Shown piece after piece: positions 47,503 through 62,682 of a stretch of DNA of 64,000 bases. Each line of letters opens with the position of its first letter. The stretch's first letter is position 1. The position numbers and the translations under genes are program-made. Source of the DNA: Pectobacterium peruviense (lineage in GTDB: Bacteria; Pseudomonadota; Gammaproteobacteria; Enterobacterales; Enterobacteriaceae); contig NZ_LXFV01000032.1 of NCBI RefSeq assembly GCF_002847345.1, positions 1-64,000 of the forward strand. The letters run 5' to 3'. Under the pieces are notes generated by a model. It did not search any database, was not told the origin of the DNA, and saw only the letters and a program-made list of their open reading frames with translations.

Positions 47503-47630
47503 ATAGTTAGAACTCTACGATAACCACCAGATTATTAAAGAGAATATGGTTTTTCTCAAAACCCCTTTTTTATTAAAGCGACCAACTGCAATTAACAATC
47601 AATAGCTTGCAGTTGGCCGTTAAAAAAGGG
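47503..47630 (-). promoter_or_regulatory. leader of the decayed array 2, abutting csy4
   Basis: It keeps the leader pattern: CCCCTTTTTT near 47564, an IHF-type site AATCAATAGCTTG (47597-47609) and AAAAAAGGGT that reaches the csy4 stop codon. Here the IHF site is also framed by a perfect 10-base inverted repeat, CCAACTGCAA (47582-47591) and TTGCAGTTGG (47607-47616), not seen in the other leaders. The inverted repeat could also act as a terminator for the cas operon. Confidence 0.6.
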
Positions 47631-54786
<7,156 letters not shown>

Positions 54787-54790
<4 letters not shown>

Positions 54791-55767
54791 CGCACTACCT
54801 GACTCAGTTTGCTGGCGACATCCTGCAAGCTGCCGATCATCACATCCAGCGCTTCGGATTGTTGAAATGCGGTCAGGCAACGCTGACGAAATTCTTGCTC
54901 ATCTTCGCCCTCCATCGCGGCAATAAAAGCCTGCGGCAGCACGAGCGCATCTTTAATTAAATCGGCGACATCAAACACCAGCCCGCCACGGCGAGTTTTA
55001 CCGTGTAACACTGCTAACCCGTGCGGCAGGCCCAGCACCCACGTTGAGACGGCAGCCAGCCCATAAGCCAGATAGTTGCCGTGATCGAGAAAGCGGTTAG
55101 CCAGATCGGTACCGCCGCCGCGTTTGGCGCGGGTAAAGTCGCCATAGCTCACGGCATTAGCGGCCAGTCTGTACAGGGCTTTAGTCATCATCGCTTCCTG
55201 TACCAGTACGTCATTGCTGGTGCGGCAATCGGTTAACCCTTTTTGATAACGATCCAGAAGCGCCTGAAGATGCTCGGACTTAAAGGTAAAGCGCGATTCA
55301 CGGGACAGGCGAGAACCCAGCCAGTGCTGACGAATTTGCGTTATTCGCACTTGTTGGAAGGCGATGGCGGCGGCCAGCCTTTTCTCATCATCGAACCAAA
55401 AGCTGACCCAGTCCTGCAAATACTCGGTTGGTCGATATTCGCTCTGTGGCGATAGCCAGGATACTGCGACTTCAGCCTCGTTGGCGGCAAACAGCGGTGT
55501 ACCACCACCGCCACAAAAACCAATCATCACGCCTGCTCTGGCAAATTCCCGCATGGCGGCTTGAGTTACGGAGGTGCCGGTTCCCAGCATCACCACGCTG
55601 GTATTGGCGATGGGAATATTCCAGTACAGAGACTGGTTTCCTTCCTCCGTGACATATTCGACACGACCACCGTTGACGAGAATACGGCAATGTTGGAGGT
55701 AATAAACATTGGCGCGTTTGGAATGCAGAATGGTTTTTAAATCCGAAGGGCTAAAGGCGTTATCCAT
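54787..55767 (-). CDS. cas1: CRISPR adaptation integrase Cas1 (type I-F)
   Basis: 326-residue Cas1f. It integrates new spacers at the leader end together with the Cas2 domain of Cas2-3. The family features are LGTGTSVTQAAMREFARAGVMIGFCGGGG near residue 57, the Glu/Asp/His active site region around NVLVQEAMMTKALYRLAANA (about 192), and GLPHGLAVLHGKTRRGGLVFDVADLIKD (about 260-285). ATG at 55767 matches the family start MDNAFSPSDLKTIL. First gene of the cas operon; its promoter lies in the gap that also holds the leader of array 3. Confidence 0.95.
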
Positions 55768-56062
55768 AATGTATTTTCTTCCGTAATAGATAATAGCCAT
55801 AACGCCAGCTAAATAAATCGCAGGCTAACTATTTGATAAGGAAAAATATAACTTTCAGAAAACTGATGAAAATCAGCCTATCACAGTTGCATGTGAAAGA
55901 TGATGACCGCAAAAAATTTTACCCAAACGTAGACCCTTTTTATTTGGCCTATTTCACAGGATTAAAAATCAATGAGTTACAGATGGGGTTAAAAAAAGGG
56001 TTTTTACGAAGAAAATGGCAATTGCTGCTAATAAAACAAATCGTTAGAGTGATCGGGCTACA
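55768..56062 (+). promoter_or_regulatory. divergent control region: cas promoter and leader of CRISPR array 3
   Basis: A 295-base AT-rich gap between cas1 (read left) and array 3 (read right). The leader core is ACCCTTTTTA (55933 on), IHF-type site AATCAATGAGTTA (55967-55979, identical to that of array 1) and AAAAAAAGGGTTTTT near 55993. A frame of 84 codons crosses it but has no ribosome site and looks like chance. Confidence 0.7.
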
Positions 56063-56870
56063 GTTCACTGCCGCACAGGCAGCTTAGAAAATGCTGGCCA
56101 GCGCTACAGCTAGCCCCATGTCGTTCACTGCCGCACAGGCAGCTTAGAAAAGCACGCGCAAGAATGACTAGCAGGGATGTCGGTTCACTGCCGCACAGGC
56201 AGCTTAGAAACAACGCTCAAACAGATTAACGGCGATAGACGAGTTCACTGCCGCACAGGCAGCTTAGAAAAACAAGCGCGTATGCAGGCCAACGCGGATT
56301 ATGTTCACTGCCGCACAGGCAGCTTAGAAAGTTGAAATATTTCAGTGATTGCGATGAAGATAGTTCACTGCCGCACAGGCAGCTTAGAAATGATTGGTGA
56401 AATGGACCCAGATGCCGTGGATGTTCACTGCCGCACAGGCAGCTTAGAAATGTATAAATCTATCTTTTCCCCCTCAAATCCCGTTCACTGCCGCACAGGC
56501 AGCTTAGAAAGTCAGATTCTGATATTGAAATAATCTTGGAACGTTCACTGCCGCACAGGCAGCTTAGAAAGCCTGAGTCGATGGATATGCCCTCTCAGAA
56601 GGGTTCACTGCCGCACAGGCAGCTTAGAAATCACGGTAACGCTGCATAAAGTAATCACGCTCGTTCACTGCCGCACAGGCAGCTTAGAAATTACGTTGGC
56701 GACGGCTTCGGGCCGCTTCACTGTTCACTGCCGCACAGGCAGCTTAGAAAGCTTTCGTATTCTACAGTCATTACTTTATCGCGTTCACTGCCGCACAGGC
56801 AGCTTAGAAACGAACCACGGGTGAACCAGTTCCCCTGCCCCTATTCACTGCCGTACAGGCAGCCTATTCA
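56063..56870 (+). CRISPR. type I-F CRISPR array 3 (14 repeats, 13 spacers)
   Basis: Repeats of 28 bases start at 56063 and every 60 bases up to 56843; all thirteen spacers are 32 bases. The first 13 repeats are identical, GTTCACTGCCGCACAGG...CTTAGAAA; the last, at 56843-56870, is degenerate (ATTCACTGCCGTACAGG, changed 3' end) as expected for the leader-distal end. Leader at the left, so it is transcribed rightwards, away from cas1. No spacer was matched to anything inside this window by eye; targets outside need a search. Confidence 0.97.
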
Positions 56871-57089
56871 CAGCACTCAGGCGCTGCTGTCTGGTTATTA
56901 TCGAGGTAGCACTGCGCCAGCGCTCAATGCGCTGTAGCTCTTAAATAACGTATTGTTGATGGCCTATTTTCGTAATGTTTTCAAGTAATGGGTTTCTTTT
57001 GGTGGGAATGGAAAATTGCAGATTGAATTTTATTAACATTTTAAAATCACCATTTTTCCGTTAAAGTGCACTTACAGGGAAATAGTTTG

Positions 57090-57103
57090 TTTACTTAAGT
57101 AAA
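57090..57103. promoter_or_regulatory. 14-bp palindrome before the effector gene
   Basis: TTTACTTAAGTAAA is a perfect palindrome 21 bases before the GTG start of the predicted effector, within the AT-rich gap 56871-57124 that otherwise holds only small hairpins after the end of array 3. It could be an operator; the protein that binds it is not known. Confidence 0.35.
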
Positions 57104-57124
57104 ATTCGAGGGAGTGAGGCACTT

Positions 57125-57985
57125 GTGAAATACGATCCGGTTTTAAAAACGCTTGTGGATGATGATTATCGATTAGAAGATCATCTTGATTTTAAAAAAC
57201 AGCATGCAGATATTAACTATCAGAAATTACATGCTCAACTAAATGAAATAAATAACGATAACATTCATGCCATATTGACTGCGGAGGAAGCGACGTATTT
57301 TTTACAAACGTTATGCACCCCTAATCCTAATCAATCGTGGAAAATGGCCATGTTTGGCTGTACCGATCCTGCCTCATCGTTTGCTGGGAATATTGCAGAA
57401 GCGGTGTCTGTGGGCAGAATCGTGATGGAAATTAAAGGATTTGGGGTAACTGCAACGGAATATATCGGGAAAAATGGCAGTAAGTACATAAAATTATCTG
57501 GATATTCAGGAGTAAGAAAGTATTTAGATGCCACCAGATATTTAGTCAGTAACCAAAAAATACTCGATATAGGGATAGGTACAAAAGGTATTGAAAGTGG
57601 TATTGCGACTGGGGCACGATTCTGCATTTTGTTTTCAGGTGCTTATCGAGCCATTGAGTTGATGGTGAAAGATGAATACGCACTGACCGATTTCTTTGTT
57701 AATTTAACGATGGATGCCGCAAAATTAGCGGTATCGATTGGGGTTGCATGGGGGGCAAAAATGGCAGCTACCTCGGTAATGGTGGCTACAGGAGGTAGTG
57801 TTATTATTATTGCTGGTGGTATATTTTTACTTGGGGTTGTTGTCAGTTTTTCATTACTCTGGCTAGATAATAAATATAAAATAAGTGAGACGATAATAAA
57901 AAATTTAAAATCACATAAAAAACAGTATACGCCATATCATCCCGATCAATTCTTTCATGCCTGGGGGAGGTACAGTCGTGGTTAA
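57125..57985 (+). CDS. predicted membrane-acting effector with YafU-like C-terminal domain
   Basis: 286-residue protein of AT-rich coding sequence. The N-terminal 150 residues are polar with no signal peptide. The C-terminal half carries glycine/alanine-rich hydrophobic stretches (LAVSIGVAWGAKMAATSVMVA and VIIIAGGIFLLGVVVSFSLLWL, residues about 197-243), preceded by TDFFVNLTMDAAK and followed by KISETIIKNLK. By recall this block resembles E. coli YafU, a fragment near rhs/T6SS remnants. It overlaps a small membrane protein gene, and an orphan Hcp converges on it. Together this suggests a T6SS-delivered pore-forming toxin with its immunity protein; no toxicity is shown by the sequence. GTG start follows GAGGGAGTGAGG. 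Confidence 0.6.
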   Translation: MKYDPVLKTLVDDDYRLEDHLDFKKQHADINYQKLHAQLNEINNDNIHAILTAEEATYFLQTLCTPNPNQSWKMAMFGCTDPASSFAGNIAEAVSVGRIVMEIKGFGVTATEYIGKNGSKYIKLSGYSGVRKYLDATRYLVSNQKILDIGIGTKGIESGIATGARFCILFSGAYRAIELMVKDEYALTDFFVNLTMDAAKLAVSIGVAWGAKMAATSVMVATGGSVIIIAGGIFLLGVVVSFSLLWLDNKYKISETIIKNLKSHKKQYTPYHPDQFFHAWGRYSRG

Positions 57986-58382
57986 GGTAAATAGGCCATT
58001 AGCTGGCGCATTTGCAGTTTTTATTTTTCTATTGACATGCTTTACTGGTTGGTTTTCTTTTAATTCATATTTGGATATTTTACAGTTAAATGATACGATA
58101 GTCTTTTCATGGAAAGTTGGGTTAATGGTATTTGGTTCTCCTTTGCTATTCTATTTTTCATATTTATTTTTTTATTCTTCAATAAATAACAAAGTGGCTA
58201 AAATTAATAATAAGTTGGGAGGGGGGTTATTTATAATAATGATCGTTGGTGCTGTAATTAGTTCATTCTCATCTTTCTACATGTCTTATAATTTTAGAAA
58301 TTATGGCTATGAAATATGCCCTAAAACATCTTGGATGGATCCCAACAAGTATGTGAAAGATATTGCTCTTTGTGATGAGTAG
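57978..58382 (+). CDS. DUF1240-type membrane protein, candidate immunity protein
   Basis: 134-residue inner membrane protein with three or four membrane segments (AFAVFIFLLTCFTGWF, VGLMVFGSPLLFYFSYLFFY, GLFIIMIVGAVISSFSSFYM) and a short Cys-containing C-terminal tail (YEICPKTSW...IALCDE). It resembles DUF1240 proteins found beside toxins in enterobacteria (recalled, not searched). GTG at 57978 is preferred over ATG at 57957 because GGGAGG lies 7 bases before it. It overlaps the effector gene by 8 bases, as expected for a toxin-immunity pair. Confidence 0.6.
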   Translation: MVKVNRPLAGAFAVFIFLLTCFTGWFSFNSYLDILQLNDTIVFSWKVGLMVFGSPLLFYFSYLFFYSSINNKVAKINNKLGGGLFIIMIVGAVISSFSSFYMSYNFRNYGYEICPKTSWMDPNKYVKDIALCDE

Positions 58383-58384
58383 TA

Positions 58385-58418
58385 ATAACAAGCACAACTG
58401 ATAAGATGTGCTTGTTAT
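58385..58418. terminator. bidirectional hairpin between immunity and hcp genes
   Basis: ATAACAAGCACA (58385-58396) and TGTGCTTGTTAT (58407-58418) form a perfect 12-base-pair stem with a 10-base loop between two convergent genes. No long T-run on either side. Confidence 0.6.
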
Positions 58419-58433
58419 CAAAGGTCATAAATA

Positions 58434-58913
58434 TTAGAAACTCATTTCCTCCCAGATACTGTAACCCGACGTTCCTGCGATCTTATGGTTCCATGCGATA
58501 GTTTTATATTTCAGCTGGACTTTTTCATACGGCATGATGTCGTTGTTATCAATGACGTGTGGATAGACACAAGTGACGTCCACAATACTCGCATCTGTTA
58601 AAGTTACTTCATAATAAAGCTCTAACTGCCCAGCGGAATTGACGCGATAAAAATAAAATGTCACATCTACCTTTTCATTATAAGAGATTGCCATTCCTAA
58701 TAACGGGGATGATTTATCGATTGGCTTAATAAAATTAATCGGGTGATGTGCGACATTTTGGTCACGACTGATGCTATGGTTTAATCCTAATACTTGTATT
58801 TGGTCTTCATGACCGACTTGATAGCGATTGCCAATTGAGTCGAGCGTTGAGCAACCAGATGATATTAAACCCTGTTTCTGACCATTAATGCTGGCGTAAA
58901 TCAAATTAGCCAT
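58434..58913 (-). CDS. hcp: orphan Hcp (type VI secretion tube protein)
   Basis: 159-residue Hcp1-family protein, the subunit of the type VI secretion tube, which also carries small effectors. It has the enteric Hcp pattern MANLIYASINGQKQGLISSG, IGNRYQVGHEDQIQVLGLNHSISRDQN, FIKPIDKSSPLLGMA and the C-terminal YKTIAWNHKIAGTSGYSIWEE. No other T6SS structural gene is in the window, so it must work with a machine encoded elsewhere. AAGGATTTGAT precedes the ATG. It converges on the effector-immunity pair rather than preceding it, which is unusual. Confidence 0.9.
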   Translation of the reverse strand: MANLIYASINGQKQGLISSGCSTLDSIGNRYQVGHEDQIQVLGLNHSISRDQNVAHHPINFIKPIDKSSPLLGMAISYNEKVDVTFYFYRVNSAGQLELYYEVTLTDASIVDVTCVYPHVIDNNDIMPYEKVQLKYKTIAWNHKIAGTSGYSIWEEMSF

Positions 58914-58950
58914 ATCAAATCCTTATGAGAAAATTTATCAATAAACTGAG

Positions 58951-58970
58951 TGATAATATATTGATTATCA
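58951..58970. promoter_or_regulatory. inverted repeat upstream of hcp
   Basis: TGATAAT (58951-58957) and ATTATCA (58964-58970), perfect inverted arms with a 6-base spacer, 38 bases before the hcp start. It recalls half-sites of a Fur box but with different spacing, so the regulator is uncertain. Confidence 0.35.
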
Positions 58971-59033
58971 GCGCGGAAATAATACGGCTAAGGCAATGTC
59001 AAAGCAAACCATTATAAAACTCTGGTGTAAAAT

Positions 59034-59531
59034 CTAACCTGCGTTTATTTCTCGCCAGTTCAGCCAGATTCGCATATCAAATTCTAACTGGTGATAATCA
59101 GGATCCATATGGCAGCAGAGTTGATAGAAGGCTTTGTTGTGGTCTTTTTCTTTGAGGTGGGCGAGTTCGTGTACCACGATCATACGCAGGAAATCTTCTG
59201 GCCCGTCACGAAATAACGTCGCTATTCTGATTTCGTTGTTGGACTTTAATTTTCCGCCCTGTACGCGTGCTACAAATGTATTGGTTCCCAGCGTCCCTTT
59301 TATCGGGTTCTGTTTATTGTCGTAAAGCACCTTTGATATTGCTGGTGCATTCTTCAGATATCGCTGCTTGAGTTCAGCGACAAATTGATAGAGCGACTTA
59401 TCACTCTGAATCTGATGGCGGTCAGGGTACCTTTTTTCCAGCCAGAGGCCGAGTTTGCCTTGATCAACGAGCGTCTGCGCTTGTGCAACAATCGTTGGGG
59501 GGTAGCCGTTCAGGTAGCGTAATTGGGTCAT
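59034..59531 (-). CDS. ygjP: YgjP family metal-dependent hydrolase
   Basis: 165-residue protein matching E. coli YgjP along its length. The zinc-binding motif HELAHLKEKDHNKAFYQLCCHM (residues about 119-140) has the HExxH core and the downstream His of the DUF45/SprT-like fold. Function in the cell is not established. It lies between the hcp gene and tyrB, alone on the minus strand. Confidence 0.88.
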   Translation of the reverse strand: MTQLRYLNGYPPTIVAQAQTLVDQGKLGLWLEKRYPDRHQIQSDKSLYQFVAELKQRYLKNAPAISKVLYDNKQNPIKGTLGTNTFVARVQGGKLKSNNEIRIATLFRDGPEDFLRMIVVHELAHLKEKDHNKAFYQLCCHMDPDYHQLEFDMRIWLNWREINAG

Positions 59532-59646
59532 GGTGTTTTTATTCGTTGGAATAATTCAGGTTAAGCACGGGTGATTGACTGGTACTTTCTCGCTAGTTCG
59601 AATGTGGAAAACCGACCGTACTGCTTTGATGGTTAGCTGGAAACAT

Positions 59647-59701
59647 AAGCCACCGATTTAACCGGGTTTATACATTATCACGTCGATTAAATCAGTGGCT
59701 T
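59647..59701 (-). terminator. long stem after tyrB
   Basis: AAGCCACCGATTTAA (59647-59661) pairs with TTAAATCAGTGGCTT (59687-59701) with one mismatch, 15 bases after the tyrB stop on the minus strand. The loop of 25 bases and lack of a T-run make it an imperfect terminator. Confidence 0.5.
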
Positions 59702-59715
59702 TGTCATTTTACGGT

Positions 59716-60909
59716 TTACTGAATGGCGGCGAAAGCGGCAGCGACGCGTTGGACGTTGCTGTGGTTGAGCCCCGCCATACACATACGGCCGCTGGCGATC
59801 AGGTACACGCCAAATTCTTCACGCAGGCGGTCAACTTGTTCCGGGCTGAAACCCGTGTAACTGAACATACCGCGCTGAGTGAGCAGGTAGTCGACGTTGC
59901 GGTTCGGCAGTGCGTTTTTCAATGCGGAAACCAACTCCTGACGCATGCTTAGAATACGCGTGCGCATCTCTTCGACTTCCGCTTTCCAGTCGGCGTTCAA
60001 CTGCACGTCGTTCAGGACTTTAGAAACCACCTGAGCGCCGAAATTTGGTGGGGAAGAGTAGTTGCGGCGTACGGTCGCTTTTAACTGACCCAATACGCGC
60101 TGCGCGCTGTCGGCATCGTCACACACCACGGAAAGGCCACCGACGCGCTCGCTATACAGTGAGAAAATCTTGGAGAACGAGTTGGCGATCAGTGCCGGAA
60201 CGCCTGCGCTGGCAACGGCGCGAATTGCATACGCATCCTGCTCGATGCCGAGGCCAAAGCCCTGATAAGCGATGTCCATAAACGGAATCAGCTCACGCTG
60301 GATGATAACCTCAATGACGCGATCCCACTGTTCGGTGGTGAGATCGGAACCAGTCGGGTTATGGCAGCACGGATGTAGCAGCACAATGCTGCGTGTTGGC
60401 AGCGTTTGCAGGGTGGAGAGCATGGCGTCAAATTTCACGCCCAGACTTTCGCTATCGAAATACGGGTAGGTGTGAACGTTAAAGCCCGCGCCCTCGAAGA
60501 TCGCAATATGGTTTTCCCATGTTGGATCGCTGACCCACACTTCTGACGCTGGGAAGTAGCGTTTCAGGAAATCTGCACCGACTTTCAGCGCACCGGAACC
60601 GCCCAACGTCTGGATGGTCGCGATGCGACCTGCTTCCAGCGCCGCGTGGCTTTCACCGAACAACAAATGCTGGATAGCCGTGCGGTAAGGCTGTAACCCT
60701 TCCATCGGCAGATAGGAATTCGCGCTCTGAGCAGGCTGCCGTAGGCTGCTTTCCGCTGTGCTGACGGATCGCAACTGCGGGATAATATTCTGCTCGTTGT
60801 AGTACAGCCCGATACTCAAATTGATCTTATCTGCTCTTGGATCCTGTTTGAATTTTTCCATCAGAGACAGGATAGGATCTCCGGCATAGGTATCAACGTT
60901 TTGAAACAC
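59716..60909 (-). CDS. tyrB: aromatic amino acid aminotransferase
   Basis: 397-residue PLP enzyme that makes tyrosine and phenylalanine (and can make leucine) from their keto acids. It matches E. coli TyrB from [20 protein letters not shown] to the end. The PLP lysine is in [16 protein letters not shown] near residue 246, and [14 protein letters not shown] holds the substrate-carboxylate arginine. GTG start at 60909 lies 9 bases after AGGAG. It is encoded alone; aroP, an aromatic amino acid carrier, lies about 1.8 kb away. Confidence 0.95.
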   Translation of the reverse strand: MFQNVDTYAGDPILSLMEKFKQDPRADKINLSIGLYYNEQNIIPQLRSVSTAESSLRQPAQSANSYLPMEGLQPYRTAIQHLLFGESHAALEAGRIATIQTLGGSGALKVGADFLKRYFPASEVWVSDPTWENHIAIFEGAGFNVHTYPYFDSESLGVKFDAMLSTLQTLPTRSIVLLHPCCHNPTGSDLTTEQWDRVIEVIIQRELIPFMDIAYQGFGLGIEQDAYAIRAVASAGVPALIANSFSKIFSLYSERVGGLSVVCDDADSAQRVLGQLKATVRRNYSSPPNFGAQVVSKVLNDVQLNADWKAEVEEMRTRILSMRQELVSALKNALPNRNVDYLLTQRGMFSYTGFSPEQVDRLREEFGVYLIASGRMCMAGLNHSNVQRVAAAFAAIQ

Positions 60910-60972
60910 AGTGTAGCTCTCCTGAGTGTGTCATTTTTATGGGTACCGCACCCCGACGATGATGGGGGACAA

Positions 60973-61587
60973 TCAGGCCGCGTAACGGCCAGGGCGATGA
61001 TTCATCGCGATAATTAGGTTCAGAATGGTTGCCCCTAGAATCGAAGCAATCAACATCGGTATGCTTACCACGAACAGGGAAGTCAGCACAATCACAACGT
61101 CAACGCCCATCTGGAGTTTCCCCGCCCGCAGGCCATATTTGTCCTGAAGGTAAAGCGCCAGAATGTTAACGCCGCCGAGGCTGGCTTTATGGCGGAACAG
61201 TACAACGAAGCCTATTCCGGTGATGATATTACCGAATAGCGTGGCGTAGAACGGGTTGAGCTGATCGAAATGAATGAACAGCGGATGCAGATCGGAAAAC
61301 AGAGAAACCAGCCCGACAGCGCTGAACGTTTTCACTGTGAATTCCCACCCCATGCGTCGTACGGCCAGATAATAGAAGGGCAGATTCAGCAGGAAAAACG
61401 CGACGCCAAAGGAAACGTTTGTCAGATAATGGACAAGAAAAGCGATGCCTGCGGTGCCACCGGTGAGCGCGCCAGCCTGACGCAGCAGAATGATGCCAAA
61501 TGACACCATCAGCGTGCCGATCAGTATTGCCAGAACATCTTCCAGCAACGTATGTGATATTTTTTGTGTGGGAATAACGTTATCCAT
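60973..61587 (-). CDS. YitT family membrane protein
   Basis: 204-residue protein with five or six membrane segments of the YitT/YczE type (DUF161). Marks are LRQAGALTGGTAGIAFLVHYLT near residue 35, LLNLPFYYLAVRRMGW near 65 and HKASLGGVNILALYLQDKYG near 134. Start is taken as ATG at 61587 (MDNVIPTQK); the frame is open to 61635. Function unknown in the family. Its direction is the same as tyrB, 63 bases upstream of it. Confidence 0.8.
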   Translation of the reverse strand: MDNVIPTQKISHTLLEDVLAILIGTLMVSFGIILLRQAGALTGGTAGIAFLVHYLTNVSFGVAFFLLNLPFYYLAVRRMGWEFTVKTFSAVGLVSLFSDLHPLFIHFDQLNPFYATLFGNIITGIGFVVLFRHKASLGGVNILALYLQDKYGLRAGKLQMGVDVVIVLTSLFVVSIPMLIASILGATILNLIIAMNHRPGRYAA

Positions 61588-61842
61588 GGTGAGCACTCGA
61601 TAGACTGACTGTCGTGAAAACATGTGCTTACCCAAGCAAGAATCACACCAGATGATACCGCTTAGCGGCTGGTTTGCGCGAAAGACCTACGGTAATAAGA
61701 GCAACGTATTGAATTATATCGATGAATATAATGCATGATTCGTGCGTTTTTCATAATAAACATGGCTGGGTCGTGCGATAAGTTGTGACTTTTTGCGTGA
61801 ATCGCTTGTTTGTCTGCACCAAATAGACGCGATTGCCCCAAT

Positions 61843-62322
61843 TCAGGGCAACGCAGGCGGTTCTGGCGTGATCAAACCGTTCTCTTTAAGGCGGTTCAAT
61901 ACCACTGAGGTTTTCAGATGTGCGACGCTCTTGTTCTGCGACAGAATCTGACTAATCAGCGTGCTGAGTCCGGGCAGATCCGCGACGGCGACTTTTAACA
62001 GATAATCGGCATCGCCCGTGGTTTTATAGGCGTCAATAATCGCATCCACTTCTCCCAGCATTTGGTGAAAGCGTTCAACGTATTCGCTGGTGTGGTTGAT
62101 CAACCGGACTTCAATTAACCCCAGACATTCCAATCCAACGGCATTCGGTGACAGGCGAGCATGGTAGCCAAGAATGAGCTGTGCCTGTTCCAGCGCGATG
62201 CGGCGGCGTGAGCATTGCGAGGCGGAAAGACCGACCAGTTCGCTCAATTCCTGGTTAGTCAGGCGACCGTTGGTCTGTAGCAGCGTCAGGATTTTCAGAT
62301 CGAAATCATCAATGTTGTACAT
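61843..62322 (-). CDS. Lrp/AsnC family transcriptional regulator
   Basis: 159-residue regulator. The HTH is at residues about 20-48 (RLTNQELSELVGLSASQCSRR), followed by the RAM ligand-binding domain with the conserved TTGDADYLLKV near residue 100. AAGGAACGCG precedes the ATG. It lies divergent from aroP across a 360-base gap, so it may control amino acid transport or the YitT gene. An inverted repeat GTAGTC/GACTAC lies just upstream at 62344-62364 and could be its own site. Confidence 0.88.
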   Translation of the reverse strand: MYNIDDFDLKILTLLQTNGRLTNQELSELVGLSASQCSRRRIALEQAQLILGYHARLSPNAVGLECLGLIEVRLINHTSEYVERFHQMLGEVDAIIDAYKTTGDADYLLKVAVADLPGLSTLISQILSQNKSVAHLKTSVVLNRLKENGLITPEPPALP

Positions 62323-62682
62323 CGCGTTCCTTAAACCATGTCAGTAGTCAGTCAAACAGACTACCAGCTTTTTAAGCCGCGTTGCCTATGAGTTTTTTAT
62401 CGCTACAGGCGCGCTCAGTAGCGGTTTGCACCATGATGGTTCAATTCATGCATCGTAGGGCAAGAAATGTCGTCATTGCGTGCGTCATTCGACGTTAATG
62501 TGCATTTAATGTTCGTATTCTTTAAATTAATGCGTGATGTGTGAAATTGAGGGCGAAATAAATTTTCTAATTTTTCATTACGTTATGCGAACGGCGCTTG
62601 TGGAGATAGGGCCGGTTGGTTATCTGGCCTGATAGTTGCTAAACCCTCACCAGTTCGAATTTTATTGCTGACGGGGAAAAAA
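62323..62682. other. divergent control region between the Lrp-type gene and aroP
   Basis: 360 bases without a gene. It holds the inverted repeat GTAGTC-N9-GACTAC (62344-62364) next to the regulator and an AT-rich stretch (62500-62580) that probably carries the aroP promoter. No clear TyrR box (TGTAAA-N6-TTTACA) was found by eye. Confidence 0.5.

Noticed and set aside
55833-56087. Frame of 84 codons between cas1 and array 3
   Set aside because: It covers the leader with its IHF-type site, ends in the first repeat, and has no ribosome site.
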